From assembly GCA_004555915.1 (NCBI GenBank), contig SFJM01000040.1:1-14617 (forward strand): 14,617 nucleotides of DNA. The letters are read 5' to 3'. This stretch comes from Clostridiales bacterium. Its GTDB lineage: Bacteria; Bacillota; Clostridia; Oscillospirales; Butyricicoccaceae. Below, piece after piece: positions 1-6,725 of the stretch. Below the pieces are notes generated by a model. It did no database searches. It was not told the DNA's origin and saw nothing but the letters and a program-made list of their open reading frames with translations. Each line of letters begins with the position of its first letter. Position 1 is the first letter of the stretch. The translations under genes were made by a program, and so were the position numbers.

Positions 1-18
1 GTTTCAAAATTCAAATTG

Positions 19-76
19 AAAAAATAATCCGCAGCCCGGCCAAAATCATTTGTGGCGAACTACGGATTATTTTTTT
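19..76 (-). terminator. Terminator downstream of moaC
   Basis: An A-rich arm at 19-31 (A6 then TAATCCG) pairs with CGGATTA plus T6 at 63-76, and the stem is extended by CAG/CTA-type pairing inside. The U-rich arm is present on both strands, so it could work in both directions. It lies 64 nt beyond the moaC stop codon on the leftward strand. Confidence 0.6.
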
Positions 77-139
77 GGTTCAGAATCTTATGGATGCTTT
101 TATATTTGCCGCGAAAACTTTTTGCTGCTTCGTCATATT

Positions 140-490
140 CTAATTGATGCGGTGTTCGTCTGCATTTTCTTCATTTTTTCGCTGATACTGATACGTTCCG
201 GACTTTCCACCATCTTTGTGAAGCAACAAAACATCATCAATCCGCATGGCACGATCCACTGCCTTGCACATATCATAAATCGTTAACGCTGCAACAGATG
301 CAGCAGTCAGCGCTTCCATTTCAATCCCGGTCTTATGGGTACATCTTAACGTACTTACCAACCTGACCTGCGTCGTTTCCGGTTTCATCGTAATAACAGC
401 CTGTGCGATGGCAATACGCTGTGTTACTTCCTTCGCGCCAACATCCACCATTCTGGCTGCACCATGTTCATCTAAATGTGTCAGTTCCAT
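140..490 (-). pseudogene. moaC: MoaC (cyclic pyranopterin monophosphate synthase), internally deleted
   Basis: MoaC acts with MoaA in the first step of molybdenum cofactor synthesis, forming cyclic pyranopterin monophosphate. The 116-residue product keeps both ends of the family: LTHLDEHGAARMVDVG near the N-terminus, then GIEMEALTAASVAALTIYDM, CKAVDRAM and a late GGKSG. Compared with the usual ~160 residues (E. coli MoaC recalled from memory), about 55 residues are missing in frame at residues ~39-41 (nt ~368-376). The lost part includes the KGDV active-site lysine and the LCHP histidine. The equivalents of Glu114, Asp128 and Lys131 remain (E59, D73, K76). The start at 490 was chosen because GAGG lies 8 nt upstream and the family N-terminus begins there; the open frame extends to 721 but that part has no family similarity. 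A promoter-like sequence at 623-651 and a terminator at 19-76 frame it. It is most likely a non-functional remnant; a working short form is possible but would lack key residues. Confidence 0.85.
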
Positions 491-622
491 TTCCTTATCC
501 TCAATCATCACAATATATTGTTTATTCAATACTGTCCGCGCTACGCTCATAATCAATATGCAGATACTCTTTGTGCATCGGAAGTGCGCATAAAAAAGTA
601 AAGATATGCGAATACTGAACAT

Positions 623-651
623 AGTATAGCATACCTGAATTGATGATACAA
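623..651 (-). promoter_or_regulatory. Extended -10 promoter reading toward moaC
   Basis: On the leftward strand the sequence reads TTGTAT, a 17-nt spacer, then TGC-TATACT, an extended -10 element. Transcription would start near 616, giving a ~126-nt leader before moaC. The leader contains a perfect 12-bp palindrome, ACAATATATTGT, at 510-521, just upstream of the moaC ribosome-binding site. No riboswitch fold is recognised. Confidence 0.55.
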
Positions 652-665
652 TATTGACAATCAAA

Positions 666-703
666 CAGGAGCCAACGCTGGGGGAAAATAGCGTTGGCTC
701 CTG
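666..703 (-). terminator. Hairpin, probable iolI terminator
   Basis: A perfect 14-bp stem (666-679 with 690-703, CAGGAGCCAACGCT and its complement) has a 10-nt loop. On the leftward strand it is followed by TTTGATTGTC, a weak T-tract. It sits about 130 nt beyond the iolI stop and just before the promoter that reads toward moaC, which fits a terminator between two units. Confidence 0.6.
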
Positions 704-718
704 CCTTATAGGTGCCTT

Positions 719-802
719 CATGGATTCATCGTATTCCGCATTCGGAAGCAGCTCTACATAATCCTCTGCCCTGCCCTGCGCGGCAAGAATTTTTCTGACC
801 TG
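719..802 (-). pseudogene. Possible gene-end fragment, unrecognised
   Basis: Between iolI and the terminator hairpin, the leftward strand has an open stretch that begins right after a TAA (803-805) and reads QVRKILAAQGRAEDYVELLP followed by NAEYDESMK. Its composition and codon use look like coding sequence, but there is no start codon or ribosome-binding site before it and it then runs into the hairpin at 666-703. It could be the C-terminal remnant of a lost gene or a chance open frame. I recognise no family. Confidence 0.2.
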
Positions 803-830
803 TTATGTCAGATGATATGGAATATCTTGC

Positions 831-1703
831 TTACTTGCAGTACTTTGCTACGTGTGCCTTGGTAACCTCAGCAGACTTCTTTACATTTTCTTCCTGAGAC
901 ATTTCATAGTATTCCGGACGGAAGATTTCGATGGTGCAGCAGTCGCCGTCAAAGCCAATCTTCTTCAGAGTCTCTGCATAGCGTGCATGGGGCAGGCAAT
1001 CGCCTTCCGCATCCGGCCACAGACGCTTCTCATCGTTGTTGTAGTAGGAACCGCACGGCATATCCTCGGTACCATTCAGATGCCATACAAAAATCTTCTT
1101 GCCGTCAGCCTTCTCCAGAGTCTCCCAGCCAGAGCCCATTGCATAGAAGTGATACTGGTCAAGGGTAACACCAACCAGCGGGGAATCAACCTCCTGCACA
1201 ATGGCATAGGCATCCTCAAAACGGTTGATGGTCATATCCGGTGCGCCGCAGAATTCCAGAGACAGCTTGATGCCATATGGCTCAACCTTCTTCACCATTT
1301 CCTTCAGGACAGCAACGGCATCCTCACGGATTTCCTTACGGGTCGGCTGCAGTCCACGCTCCTTCATATCCTGAGACGGTACAACAACGATCATCTTACA
1401 GCCCAGAATGTTGCAGCGGCGAATGATTTCGTCCAGCTCAGCCATAACAGCAGCCTTTTCCTCTTCTGTCTGCTTCATGTTGAAGAAGCACAGTGCGTTG
1501 TAGGACAGCATGCTCAGGTGATGGGTAGCAAACCACTCGCCCAGTTCTTCCAGAGTCACAACACCGTTGTCCAGATCACGGTTCAGACACTCAGACTGAA
1601 TGTCGATGCAGTCAAAGCCGTACTTTTCACACAGCTCCAGATCCTGCATGACGGTATGGCCTGCGCAGAAACGGTCATTTGCTTCATTAAATCCGATTCT
1701 CAT
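831..1703 (-). CDS. iolI: 2-keto-myo-inositol isomerase (inosose isomerase), IolI family
   Basis: This 290-residue TIM-barrel protein of the AP-endonuclease-2-like family closely resembles Bacillus subtilis IolI as remembered: MRIGFNEA at the start, LELCEKYGFD, FATHH with YNALCFFN, EPYGIKLSLEF, FYAMGSG.ETLEKADGKKIF and IEIFRPEYY near the end. The metal ligands known for IolI (Glu142, Asp174, His200, Glu246) correspond to E150, D182, H208 and E259; the first two intervals match exactly and the last is longer by five residues. IolI interconverts 2-keto-myo-inositol and 1-keto-D-chiro-inositol in the cytoplasm. The start at 1703 follows AAGGAG with a 7-9 nt gap; an in-frame upstream ATG at 1865 is rejected because the extension lacks family similarity. 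It is divergent from the LacI-type gene at 2159, which probably controls it, and its leader carries a 15-bp tandem duplication. Confidence 0.88.
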   Translation of the reverse strand: MRIGFNEANDRFCAGHTVMQDLELCEKYGFDCIDIQSECLNRDLDNGVVTLEELGEWFATHHLSMLSYNALCFFNMKQTEEEKAAVMAELDEIIRRCNILGCKMIVVVPSQDMKERGLQPTRKEIREDAVAVLKEMVKKVEPYGIKLSLEFCGAPDMTINRFEDAYAIVQEVDSPLVGVTLDQYHFYAMGSGWETLEKADGKKIFVWHLNGTEDMPCGSYYNNDEKRLWPDAEGDCLPHARYAETLKKIGFDGDCCTIEIFRPEYYEMSQEENVKKSAEVTKAHVAKYCK

Positions 1704-1716
1704 AGTAATACACTCC

Positions 1717-1746
1717 TTAACAATATAGTTGTTAATAATATAGTTG
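1717..1746 (-). repeat. 15-bp tandem duplication in the iolI leader
   Basis: Two adjacent copies, 1717-1731 and 1732-1746, differ at one base. On the leftward strand each reads CAACTATATTRTTAA, and the second copy runs directly into the iolI ribosome-binding site. Each carries TATATT, so the duplication doubles a possible -10 element; no good -35 lies 17 nt upstream of either. Confidence 0.75.
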
Positions 1747-2126
1747 CATGTGGATAGCCGCGATGTGCTTACCTTTCCCCTCAGCACGTTCGGCTTGGGA
1801 TACGAACATGCTGCTGTCAGGAAAGGCACGGTGATGGGAAAGATATTGCCGTCCGAACCCCACAACAGAACAAAGCCGGAACGGCAGCTGTGCTGACTTG
1901 CATTTGCTGTTTTCCTTACCGTGTCTTAACCTTACCACGTTCGTGCATTTGTTTCAATAGGTTTAGACCACTATCATTTGCACGTGCATATTCTCGTGAA
2001 TTCATCCAAGGAATTGGTGGAATATATAGAAAATATACACAAAAAATGGTGGATTTTTTCGTGCATCGGGTACAAGACAGGTGGAATTTCGTGCATTTGT
2101 CACATCTGTTCAAATGGCAATCTGTA
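1747..2126. promoter_or_regulatory. iolI-lacI divergent control region with phased repeats
   Basis: This stretch between the divergent iolI and regulator genes holds no convincing gene. CGTGCAT occurs four times (1942-1948, 1983-1989, 2060-2066, 2090-2096). The second copy is half of a perfect palindrome, TGCACGTGCA at 1979-1988, which has the central CG typical of LacI-family operators. GGTGGA occurs at 2016, 2048 and 2080, exactly 32 nt apart, or three helical turns. An imperfect hairpin (1782-1792 with 1803-1813) would lie in a long iolI leader. The likely reading is an operator region for the adjacent regulator, by inference. Confidence 0.5.
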
Positions 2127-2135
2127 TGGTATGAT
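2127..2135 (+). promoter_or_regulatory. Extended -10 element for the LacI-type gene
   Basis: TGG-TATGAT is an extended -10 match lying 23 nt before the start codon; a weak TGTTCA sits 17 nt upstream at 2107-2112. Transcription would start near 2142, almost at the AAAGGAG ribosome-binding site (2142-2148), so the leader would be very short. The main start could instead lie further upstream. Confidence 0.35.
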
Positions 2136-2158
2136 TAGAGCAAAGGAGTTGTGATACA

Positions 2159-3187
2159 ATGGTAACGATGCAGCAAATTGCAGAGGCCTGCGGGGTATCC
2201 CGCGGCACAGTTGACCGTGCCCTGCACAACAAGCCCGGCATCCGGCCGGAGGTGGCTGCCCGCATACAGGAAAAAGCGCGGGAGATGGGATATATTTCCG
2301 CACGGCTTATGCCTGCCATGCTGAAAACGTGGAAAATAGGTGTGGTACTGCATTCCGGCAGCTCCGGCTTTGTACGGAATCTTGCCGCATTATTTGAAAA
2401 CCTGCCGGACAAGGATCTGCTGCCGGTACAAATCATCCTTCGGACCATGGATGGGGTGGATATCCAGCACCAGCTTGCCCTGATTGATGAACTGGTGGAA
2501 ATTGAACAGATTGACGGGCTGGCGCTTATGCCGCTGGCCAATTCCCAGATCCGGGATAAAATCAATGAGCTGTCGGAGAAAAAAGGCATCCCGGTTGTCA
2601 CTCTGAATACTGATATCAGTGACGCAAACCGGATTGCCTATATCGGACCGGATAATCTTGCTTCCGGACGCTCCGCGGCAGCTCTGATGGGCCTGGTGAC
2701 TGGCGGAAAAGGGCATATTCTGCCCATACTGGGGCAGCAAAGCGGACATTATGCAGACAGCCAGAGGCTTACGGGATTTTTGGAAGAAATACAGGTCAGC
2801 TATCCGGAATTGAAAATTCTACAGCCGGAATGCTGCTTTCTGGACAGCCAGCTCGCCGAACGCATTATCACCCGTGCCATCCAGTCCGACCCGGATCTTA
2901 CCGGCATTTATATCGCTTCAGTGGGACGGCGCGGTGTTGCAGACGCATTGCGCAACAGCGGCATGGCAGGAAAAATCCATGTTATCATGCATGATATTAC
3001 GCCCACGAATTTACAGCTGATCCGGGAAGGGGTTGTGGATTTTGTCATTGGACAGGATGTGGAAACACAGGGCACCCGTCCCATCCATGTGCTGTATGAT
3101 TTTCTGTCCAACCACCATCTGCCGGAGGAACGGGTGCAGATTACGGATATCTCCATTCGGTTCCGATGCAATATACCAGAGGAATGA
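2159..3187 (+). CDS. LacI-family transcriptional regulator
   Basis: The 342-residue protein begins with a LacI-type helix-turn-helix (MQQIAEACGVSRGTVDRALH, residues 4-23) and hinge helix, then a periplasmic-binding-protein-like effector domain from about residue 58 (WKIGVVLHSGSSGF), with NTDISDANRIAYIGPDN in the sugar-binding region. This RbsB-like effector domain suits a pentose, hexose or cyclitol ligand. The start at 2159 has AAAGGAG 10 nt upstream; a second ATG at 2168 is possible. The gene is divergent from iolI and convergent with the symporter gene, so it is a likely local repressor of iolI and perhaps of the symporter; the CGTGCAT palindrome at 1979-1988 is a candidate operator. The gene is complete and the ligand is inferred only from context. 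Confidence 0.88.
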   Translation: MVTMQQIAEACGVSRGTVDRALHNKPGIRPEVAARIQEKAREMGYISARLMPAMLKTWKIGVVLHSGSSGFVRNLAALFENLPDKDLLPVQIILRTMDGVDIQHQLALIDELVEIEQIDGLALMPLANSQIRDKINELSEKKGIPVVTLNTDISDANRIAYIGPDNLASGRSAAALMGLVTGGKGHILPILGQQSGHYADSQRLTGFLEEIQVSYPELKILQPECCFLDSQLAERIITRAIQSDPDLTGIYIASVGRRGVADALRNSGMAGKIHVIMHDITPTNLQLIREGVVDFVIGQDVETQGTRPIHVLYDFLSNHHLPEERVQITDISIRFRCNIPEE

Positions 3188-3199
3188 ATGGCATACAGA

Positions 3200-3234
3200 A
3201 GTCAGGACCACCGGCTATGCTGGTGGTCCTGACT
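3200..3234 (+). terminator. Terminator of the LacI-type gene
   Basis: A perfect 13-bp stem, AGTCAGGACCACC (3200-3212) with its complement (3222-3234), has a 9-nt loop and starts 13 nt after the stop codon. The T-run that follows is interrupted (ATGCTTTATCGAACTTTTT). Confidence 0.65.
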
Positions 3235-3282
3235 ATGCTTTATCGAACTTTTTCTGTAAAGGTATCAATAATATGGAGAAAG

Positions 3283-3324
3283 TCGGGTGCCCATGGTTGA
3301 GATTGGTCATGGCTGGGCACCCGA
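3283..3324 (-). terminator. Terminator of the symporter gene
   Basis: TCGGGTGCCCA (3283-3293) pairs perfectly with TGGGCACCCGA (3314-3324), with a 20-nt loop that holds a CATG/CATG pair. It lies just beyond the symporter stop on the leftward strand and is followed there by CTTTCTCC. The weak T-tract keeps the confidence moderate. Confidence 0.55.
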
Positions 3325-3342
3325 AAAGGAGATAAGCGAATT

Positions 3343-5001
3343 TTATGCGCCGATTCCCAGCGGGGAGAAGAAAATGTAGACCGCAACAACGCAAATCATA
3401 ACAATGATTGCTACAACCTTGCGGTACTTCCACGGGGTCAGGTCTACTGCCTTCACATCCACCTGCTCCCATGCCTGCATCTCCGGATGCTGCTTCTTGT
3501 TTCTGCTGTTCAGGAATGCCATAATCAGCAGTTCAATCGGCCACAGAACAGCAACTGCATACAGGTAATGCATGGTGCCTGTGCCGCCCGGATAAGCCGG
3601 ACCAATAATCATGAACAGGCCATATACCACGATATGGAATACCATAATCAGCTTTGCCGCATACTTAGGCAGATACTTGAAGAAGAAGCCGCCAAATACT
3701 GCGGACAGAACCGGCAGGCCAATCAGCATAACAAAGGAATCCAGGAAGGTCTTCAGGCCAGCCGGGAAGAAATATACCATCGGGCCGACAATGGTGGTTG
3801 CAACGGCAAAGACAATGCCGATTTTCTTGCCCACAGATACCAGCTTATCACCCGAAGCCTGAGGATTGATATACTCATGATAAATATCCATGGTGAACAT
3901 GGTGTTAACCGAGTTCAGAACGGAGTTAAAGGAAGACAGGATTGCGCCGAACATAACCGCCGCAAAGAAGCCCATCAGCGGAGCCGGGATAACCTGTGTC
4001 ACCAGATGCGGATAGGCATCATCCATCATGGTTACCTGATCGCCCTGCAGCTCAAACAGTGCATAGGCAATAACACCCGGCAGTGCCAGGAACATAAAGC
4101 CGGCAATCTTCAAAAAGGCACAGTACAGTGCACCCTTCTGTGCTTCCTTCAGGTTTTCCGCAGCCAGAACGCGCTGGATAAACGACTGATGGGTGCACCA
4201 GGACTGCAGACCCAGGAATACCAGACCGGTAAATACCGTCGGCCACGGAACCTCCGGAGCTTCCGCAGTGAGAGAACCGATGGAGTTCAGCTTATCTGCA
4301 TGGTTAGCCACCAGATACTTCCAGCCATCAATAATTGCAACCGAGCTTCCGCTGCCAGCTGCATGGCCCAGTACATTCAGTGCAAAGAACGGGATCATCA
4401 GACCGCCAATCAGCAGGCCGACGCCGTTTACGGTATCCGATACAGCAACCGCCTTCAGGCCGCCGAAAATCGCATAAATAGAACCTACCACGCTGATAGC
4501 AACACAAAGAACACAGATGGACTGGAACTTGGTAATGCCCAGCAGACCGGACAGGTTAAAGATATTTTCAAATACCAGAGAACCGGAGTACAGAATAACC
4601 GGAATCTGTACTACCAGATACAGAATAATGTATGCGATGCAGAACCACAGCTTGGTGGAACGGTCAAACCGCAGACCGATCAGCTCCGGAATGGTGGTAA
4701 TACCACTTTTTAGATAACGCGGTGCTGCCCACAGTGCCAGCACAATCAGTGCCGTAGCTGCCAGAACCTCAAATGCCATCGGGCTCATGCCCACTGCCCA
4801 GGTCTGGCCATTGGTGCCAACCAGCTGCTCTGCGGAAAGGTTGGTCAGCAGCAGGGATCCTGCAATAACAAAGCCCGGCAGACCGCGCCCTGCGAGAAAA
4901 TAGCCATCCGCGGTGGTCTGGTCATCCCCCTTTGTCTTGACGTAGGAAATGACTGCAACCAGCACCGTGAATGCCACAAATGTAATCAATGTAAGTGCCA
5001 T
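3343..5001 (-). CDS. SGLT-type sodium:solute symporter (SSS family)
   Basis: The 552-residue product has about 14 hydrophobic segments and SSS-family landmarks: LLTNLSAEQLVG (residues 51-62), equivalent to the first core helix of Vibrio SGLT; ITTIPELIGLRF (101-112); FGGLKAVAVSDTVNG (179-193); and FGAILSSFNSVLNS, whose paired serines correspond to the sodium-site serines of the family. The last helix ends at the C-terminus (YIFFSPLGIGA). It would import a sugar or cyclitol with Na+ across the cytoplasmic membrane. The neighbouring iolI and iolG make inositol a reasonable substrate, since inositol carriers occur in this family, but sequence alone does not settle it. The start at 5001 follows GAGGG by 7-8 nt. 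The upstream side is occupied by an IS110 element, so the gene may have lost its original promoter; no good -35/-10 pair was found in 5002-5100. Confidence 0.9.
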   Translation of the reverse strand: MALTLITFVAFTVLVAVISYVKTKGDDQTTADGYFLAGRGLPGFVIAGSLLLTNLSAEQLVGTNGQTWAVGMSPMAFEVLAATALIVLALWAAPRYLKSGITTIPELIGLRFDRSTKLWFCIAYIILYLVVQIPVILYSGSLVFENIFNLSGLLGITKFQSICVLCVAISVVGSIYAIFGGLKAVAVSDTVNGVGLLIGGLMIPFFALNVLGHAAGSGSSVAIIDGWKYLVANHADKLNSIGSLTAEAPEVPWPTVFTGLVFLGLQSWCTHQSFIQRVLAAENLKEAQKGALYCAFLKIAGFMFLALPGVIAYALFELQGDQVTMMDDAYPHLVTQVIPAPLMGFFAAVMFGAILSSFNSVLNSVNTMFTMDIYHEYINPQASGDKLVSVGKKIGIVFAVATTIVGPMVYFFPAGLKTFLDSFVMLIGLPVLSAVFGGFFFKYLPKYAAKLIMVFHIVVYGLFMIIGPAYPGGTGTMHYLYAVAVLWPIELLIMAFLNSRNKKQHPEMQAWEQVDVKAVDLTPWKYRKVVAIIVMICVVAVYIFFSPLGIGA

Positions 5002-5101
5002 ATTCTTACCCTCTATCTATTTTAATCCTGTTTACAGAGCGGAAGGCCGGAAAAAAACGGTTTCCCGGCGCCTCCTGTTACTATAGATTTGCCCCTTGAT
5101 T

Positions 5102-5318
5102 TATGGCAGCCAGCCATAGGCATGGGACATCTCGTTGCCTAAACTGTTAGAATGGGAGTGTAATGGTCTGTCTTGCGCCTCCAAGGGCTTTCACGCCCGT
5201 AGGAAAGTCAGTCAGCCATCCTCACATTCGCAGTATTCGATTTGTGCAGGTAGAACCTGAGCGTTCGCGTCATCAAACAGATGGAATCGGCAATGGGTAA
5301 GATGGCATCGTCCATTGC
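5102..5318 (+). ncRNA. Candidate IS110 bridge RNA region
   Basis: IS110-group elements are known to encode, upstream of the transposase, a bridge RNA whose internal loops pair with target and donor DNA. Here 5102-5318 folds by eye into successive hairpins: TATGGC/GCCATA (5102-5118); AGGCA/TGCCT (5118-5140, sharing one base with the first); a long imperfect stem at 5168-5211 with several internal loops (CTG, CTT, CCT and GGGC pairing with GCCC, AGG, AAG and CAG); CAGG/CCTG (5247-5259); and GCAATGG/CCATTGC (5290-5318) enclosing GAT/ATC across an internal loop. The position, length and internal-loop stems fit the class. No consensus was searched, and the RNA ends and loop assignments are inference. 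Confidence 0.5.
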
Positions 5319-5343
5319 AAATTTTATCGACAGGAGTTTGAAC

Positions 5344-6594
5344 ATGAACGCAGCAGGTATTGATGTTTCCAGCAGAAAGAGCACCGTCGCCGTCCTTCGG
5401 CCGTTCGGAGAGGTTGTAAAGCTCCCGTTTGACGTCAGTCACAGCACTGAGGCTCTGGCCGATCTTGCCCAGCAGCTCAAGGCGCTTGACGGAGAGACGC
5501 GGGTAGTCATGGAGCACACCGGCCGCTACTACGAGCCGGTGGCCAATGTGCTGCACGAAGCCGGCCTGTACGTCAGTGCGGTCAATCCGCTGCTCATCCG
5601 GGAGTACGGCGGCAATTCTCTTCGCAGAGTCAAGACCGACAAGGCGGACGCCATGAAAATCGCCCGCTATGCCCTTGACAACTGGGCAGATCTGCGGGAT
5701 TATACTCCCATGGATACGATTCGTTATGACCTGAAAACGCTGAACCGCCAGTTCCAGCTGGCCAGCAAGCAGAAAACCGCAACAGCCAACAACCTGATTG
5801 CCCTGCAGGAACAGTCCTTCCCCGGCATCCGCAAATGCTTTGACAGCCCGGTACGTAAGGACGGCACGCAGAAGTGGGTAGATTTCACCTACACCTTCTG
5901 GCATGTGGACTGTGTTCGCAAGCACAGTCTGAACGCTTTTTCTGAGCGTTACCGGAAATGGTGCAAGCGGCATGGCTACATCTTCAAGCAGCGTAATGCC
6001 GAAGAAGTCTACGTCCTTGCCAAGTCTGCCGTAGTGTTGGTCTCTGCGTCCGAAACCACAAAGCTGCTGGTGCAGGAGGCTGCCAACCAGCTCACCAGTA
6101 TTTCCCGCTCTGTGGAGACCTACCGCGCTGAGATGAATCGCCTGGCTTCCATGCTGCCGGAATATCCCGTTGTCATGGAAATGTACGGCGTGGGCGAGTC
6201 CTTGGGGCCGCAGCTGATGGCAGAGATTGGCGACGTACGCCGTTTTGAGCAGAAGAAGTCGCTTGTGGCATTTGCCGGTGTTGACCCGATGCCGAACCAG
6301 TCCGGCGAAAAGAACGTGCGCAGCAACCGCTCTTCGAAACGTGGCTCACCGTACCTTCGCAAGACGCTTTTCAACATCATGAGTATTTATCTCAGATGCT
6401 CACCGCCCGAGGAGCCGGTGTACCACTTCCTGGACCGTAAGCGAGCCGAGGGGAAGCCGTTCTATGTTTATATGACGGCCGGAGCTAACAAATTTTTGCG
6501 ACGCTACTACGGAAAGGTGCGGGACTATCTCGCCACGCTGGATGATCTGCCGCCTGTGGACATGGATTCCACCGGCCTGAACCGGGCTGACTGA
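5344..6594 (+). CDS. IS110-family DEDD transposase
   Basis: The 416-residue protein has the RuvC-like DEDD domain at its N-terminus: GIDVSSRKS (D7), VVMEHTGRY (E57) and VKTDKADAMKIARYA (D99, D102). The spacing is nearly that of IS621 as remembered. A central coiled region follows, then the Transposase_20 domain with YGVGESLGPQLMAEIGDVRR, AGVDPMPNQSG (S320, the candidate serine nucleophile of the QSG motif) and RGSPYLRKTL. The start at 5344 is preferred because AGGAG lies 7 nt upstream and the family N-terminus begins there; an in-frame ATG at 5281 falls inside the structured non-coding region. The length is normal to slightly long for the family and no frameshift is seen, so the enzyme may be active. 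It acts with a bridge RNA in related elements. Confidence 0.92.
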   Translation: MNAAGIDVSSRKSTVAVLRPFGEVVKLPFDVSHSTEALADLAQQLKALDGETRVVMEHTGRYYEPVANVLHEAGLYVSAVNPLLIREYGGNSLRRVKTDKADAMKIARYALDNWADLRDYTPMDTIRYDLKTLNRQFQLASKQKTATANNLIALQEQSFPGIRKCFDSPVRKDGTQKWVDFTYTFWHVDCVRKHSLNAFSERYRKWCKRHGYIFKQRNAEEVYVLAKSAVVLVSASETTKLLVQEAANQLTSISRSVETYRAEMNRLASMLPEYPVVMEMYGVGESLGPQLMAEIGDVRRFEQKKSLVAFAGVDPMPNQSGEKNVRSNRSSKRGSPYLRKTLFNIMSIYLRCSPPEEPVYHFLDRKRAEGKPFYVYMTAGANKFLRRYYGKVRDYLATLDDLPPVDMDSTGLNRAD

Positions 6595-6616
6595 CAACCG
6601 TATATCCTGACATTGC

Positions 6617-6644
6617 AGGCCAGCGTATTCGCGGTGGCCTTTTT
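6617..6644 (+). terminator. Terminator of the transposase gene
   Basis: AGGCCA (6617-6622) pairs with TGGCCT (6635-6640), the stem is extended by GCG/CGC across a 2-nt bulge, and a T5 run follows. It starts 23 nt after the transposase stop codon and may lie inside the element's right end. Confidence 0.7.
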
Positions 6645-6668
6645 GTCGTGCCTTTCTGCCTATCTCCC

Positions 6669-6725
6669 GCCTGTAAATTTTTCTTCTGTCAAGATCACTT
6701 TGGTCTTGACTTTTTATTTGCAGGC
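6669..6725. repeat. 57-bp two-part imperfect palindrome, with terminator function on the + strand
   Basis: The outer arms GCCTGTAAAT (6669-6678) and ATTTGCAGGC (6716-6725) pair over 10 bp with one G-T wobble. The inner arms GTCAAGATC (6688-6696) and GGTCTTGAC (6702-6710) pair over 9 bp with one wobble and a 5-nt loop. On the + strand the inner hairpin is followed by TTTTTATTT, so it could terminate rightward transcripts; the leftward strand has no T-run after it. It sits between the IS right end and the hyi-like gene and could be a REP-like element. Confidence 0.65.

Larger units (their letters stand above)
5094..6650 (+). mobile_element. IS110-family insertion sequence (ends approximate)
   Basis: The element consists of a DEDD transposase gene at 5344-6594, a structured non-coding region to its left and a short tail with a terminator to its right. 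IS110-family elements usually lack inverted terminal repeats and long target duplications, and none were found here, so the ends given are estimates: the left end is somewhere in 5040-5101 and the right end in about 6600-6670. The long non-coding side precedes the gene, which is the IS110-group arrangement rather than the IS1111-group one. The element lies in the gap between the symporter gene and the hyi-like gene and interrupts neither. Confidence 0.75.

Noticed and set aside
491..721. N-terminal extension of MoaC to an ATG at 721
   Set aside because: It crosses a terminator hairpin and a promoter, lacks family similarity, and a better start with a ribosome-binding site is at 490.
852..1757. 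Rightward open frame of 301 codons
   Set aside because: It is the complement of iolI, whose metal ligands and family segments are plain on the leftward strand.
1782..1813. Hairpin CAGCACGTTCG/CGAACATGCTG as an iolI leader terminator or riboswitch
   Set aside because: No T-run follows on either strand and no known riboswitch pattern is recognised; kept only as part of the control region.
1704..1865. N-terminal extension of IolI to an ATG at 1865
   Set aside because: It translates the tandem duplication and the ribosome-binding site; the family N-terminus MRIGFNEA begins at 1703.
2016..2096. GGTGGA/CGTGCAT repeats as a CRISPR array
   Set aside because: The repeat units are only 6-7 nt, the intervening sequences are themselves partly repeated, and there are no cas genes in the window.
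3487..4713. Long rightward open frame of 408 codons
   Set aside because: It lies opposite the symporter gene, has an unlikely Gln/Asn/His-rich composition and no ribosome-binding site; the SSS motifs are on the other strand.
5212..5973. Leftward open frame of 253 codons over the transposase start
   Set aside because: It is antisense to the conserved DEDD domain, with no family similarity and no ribosome-binding site.
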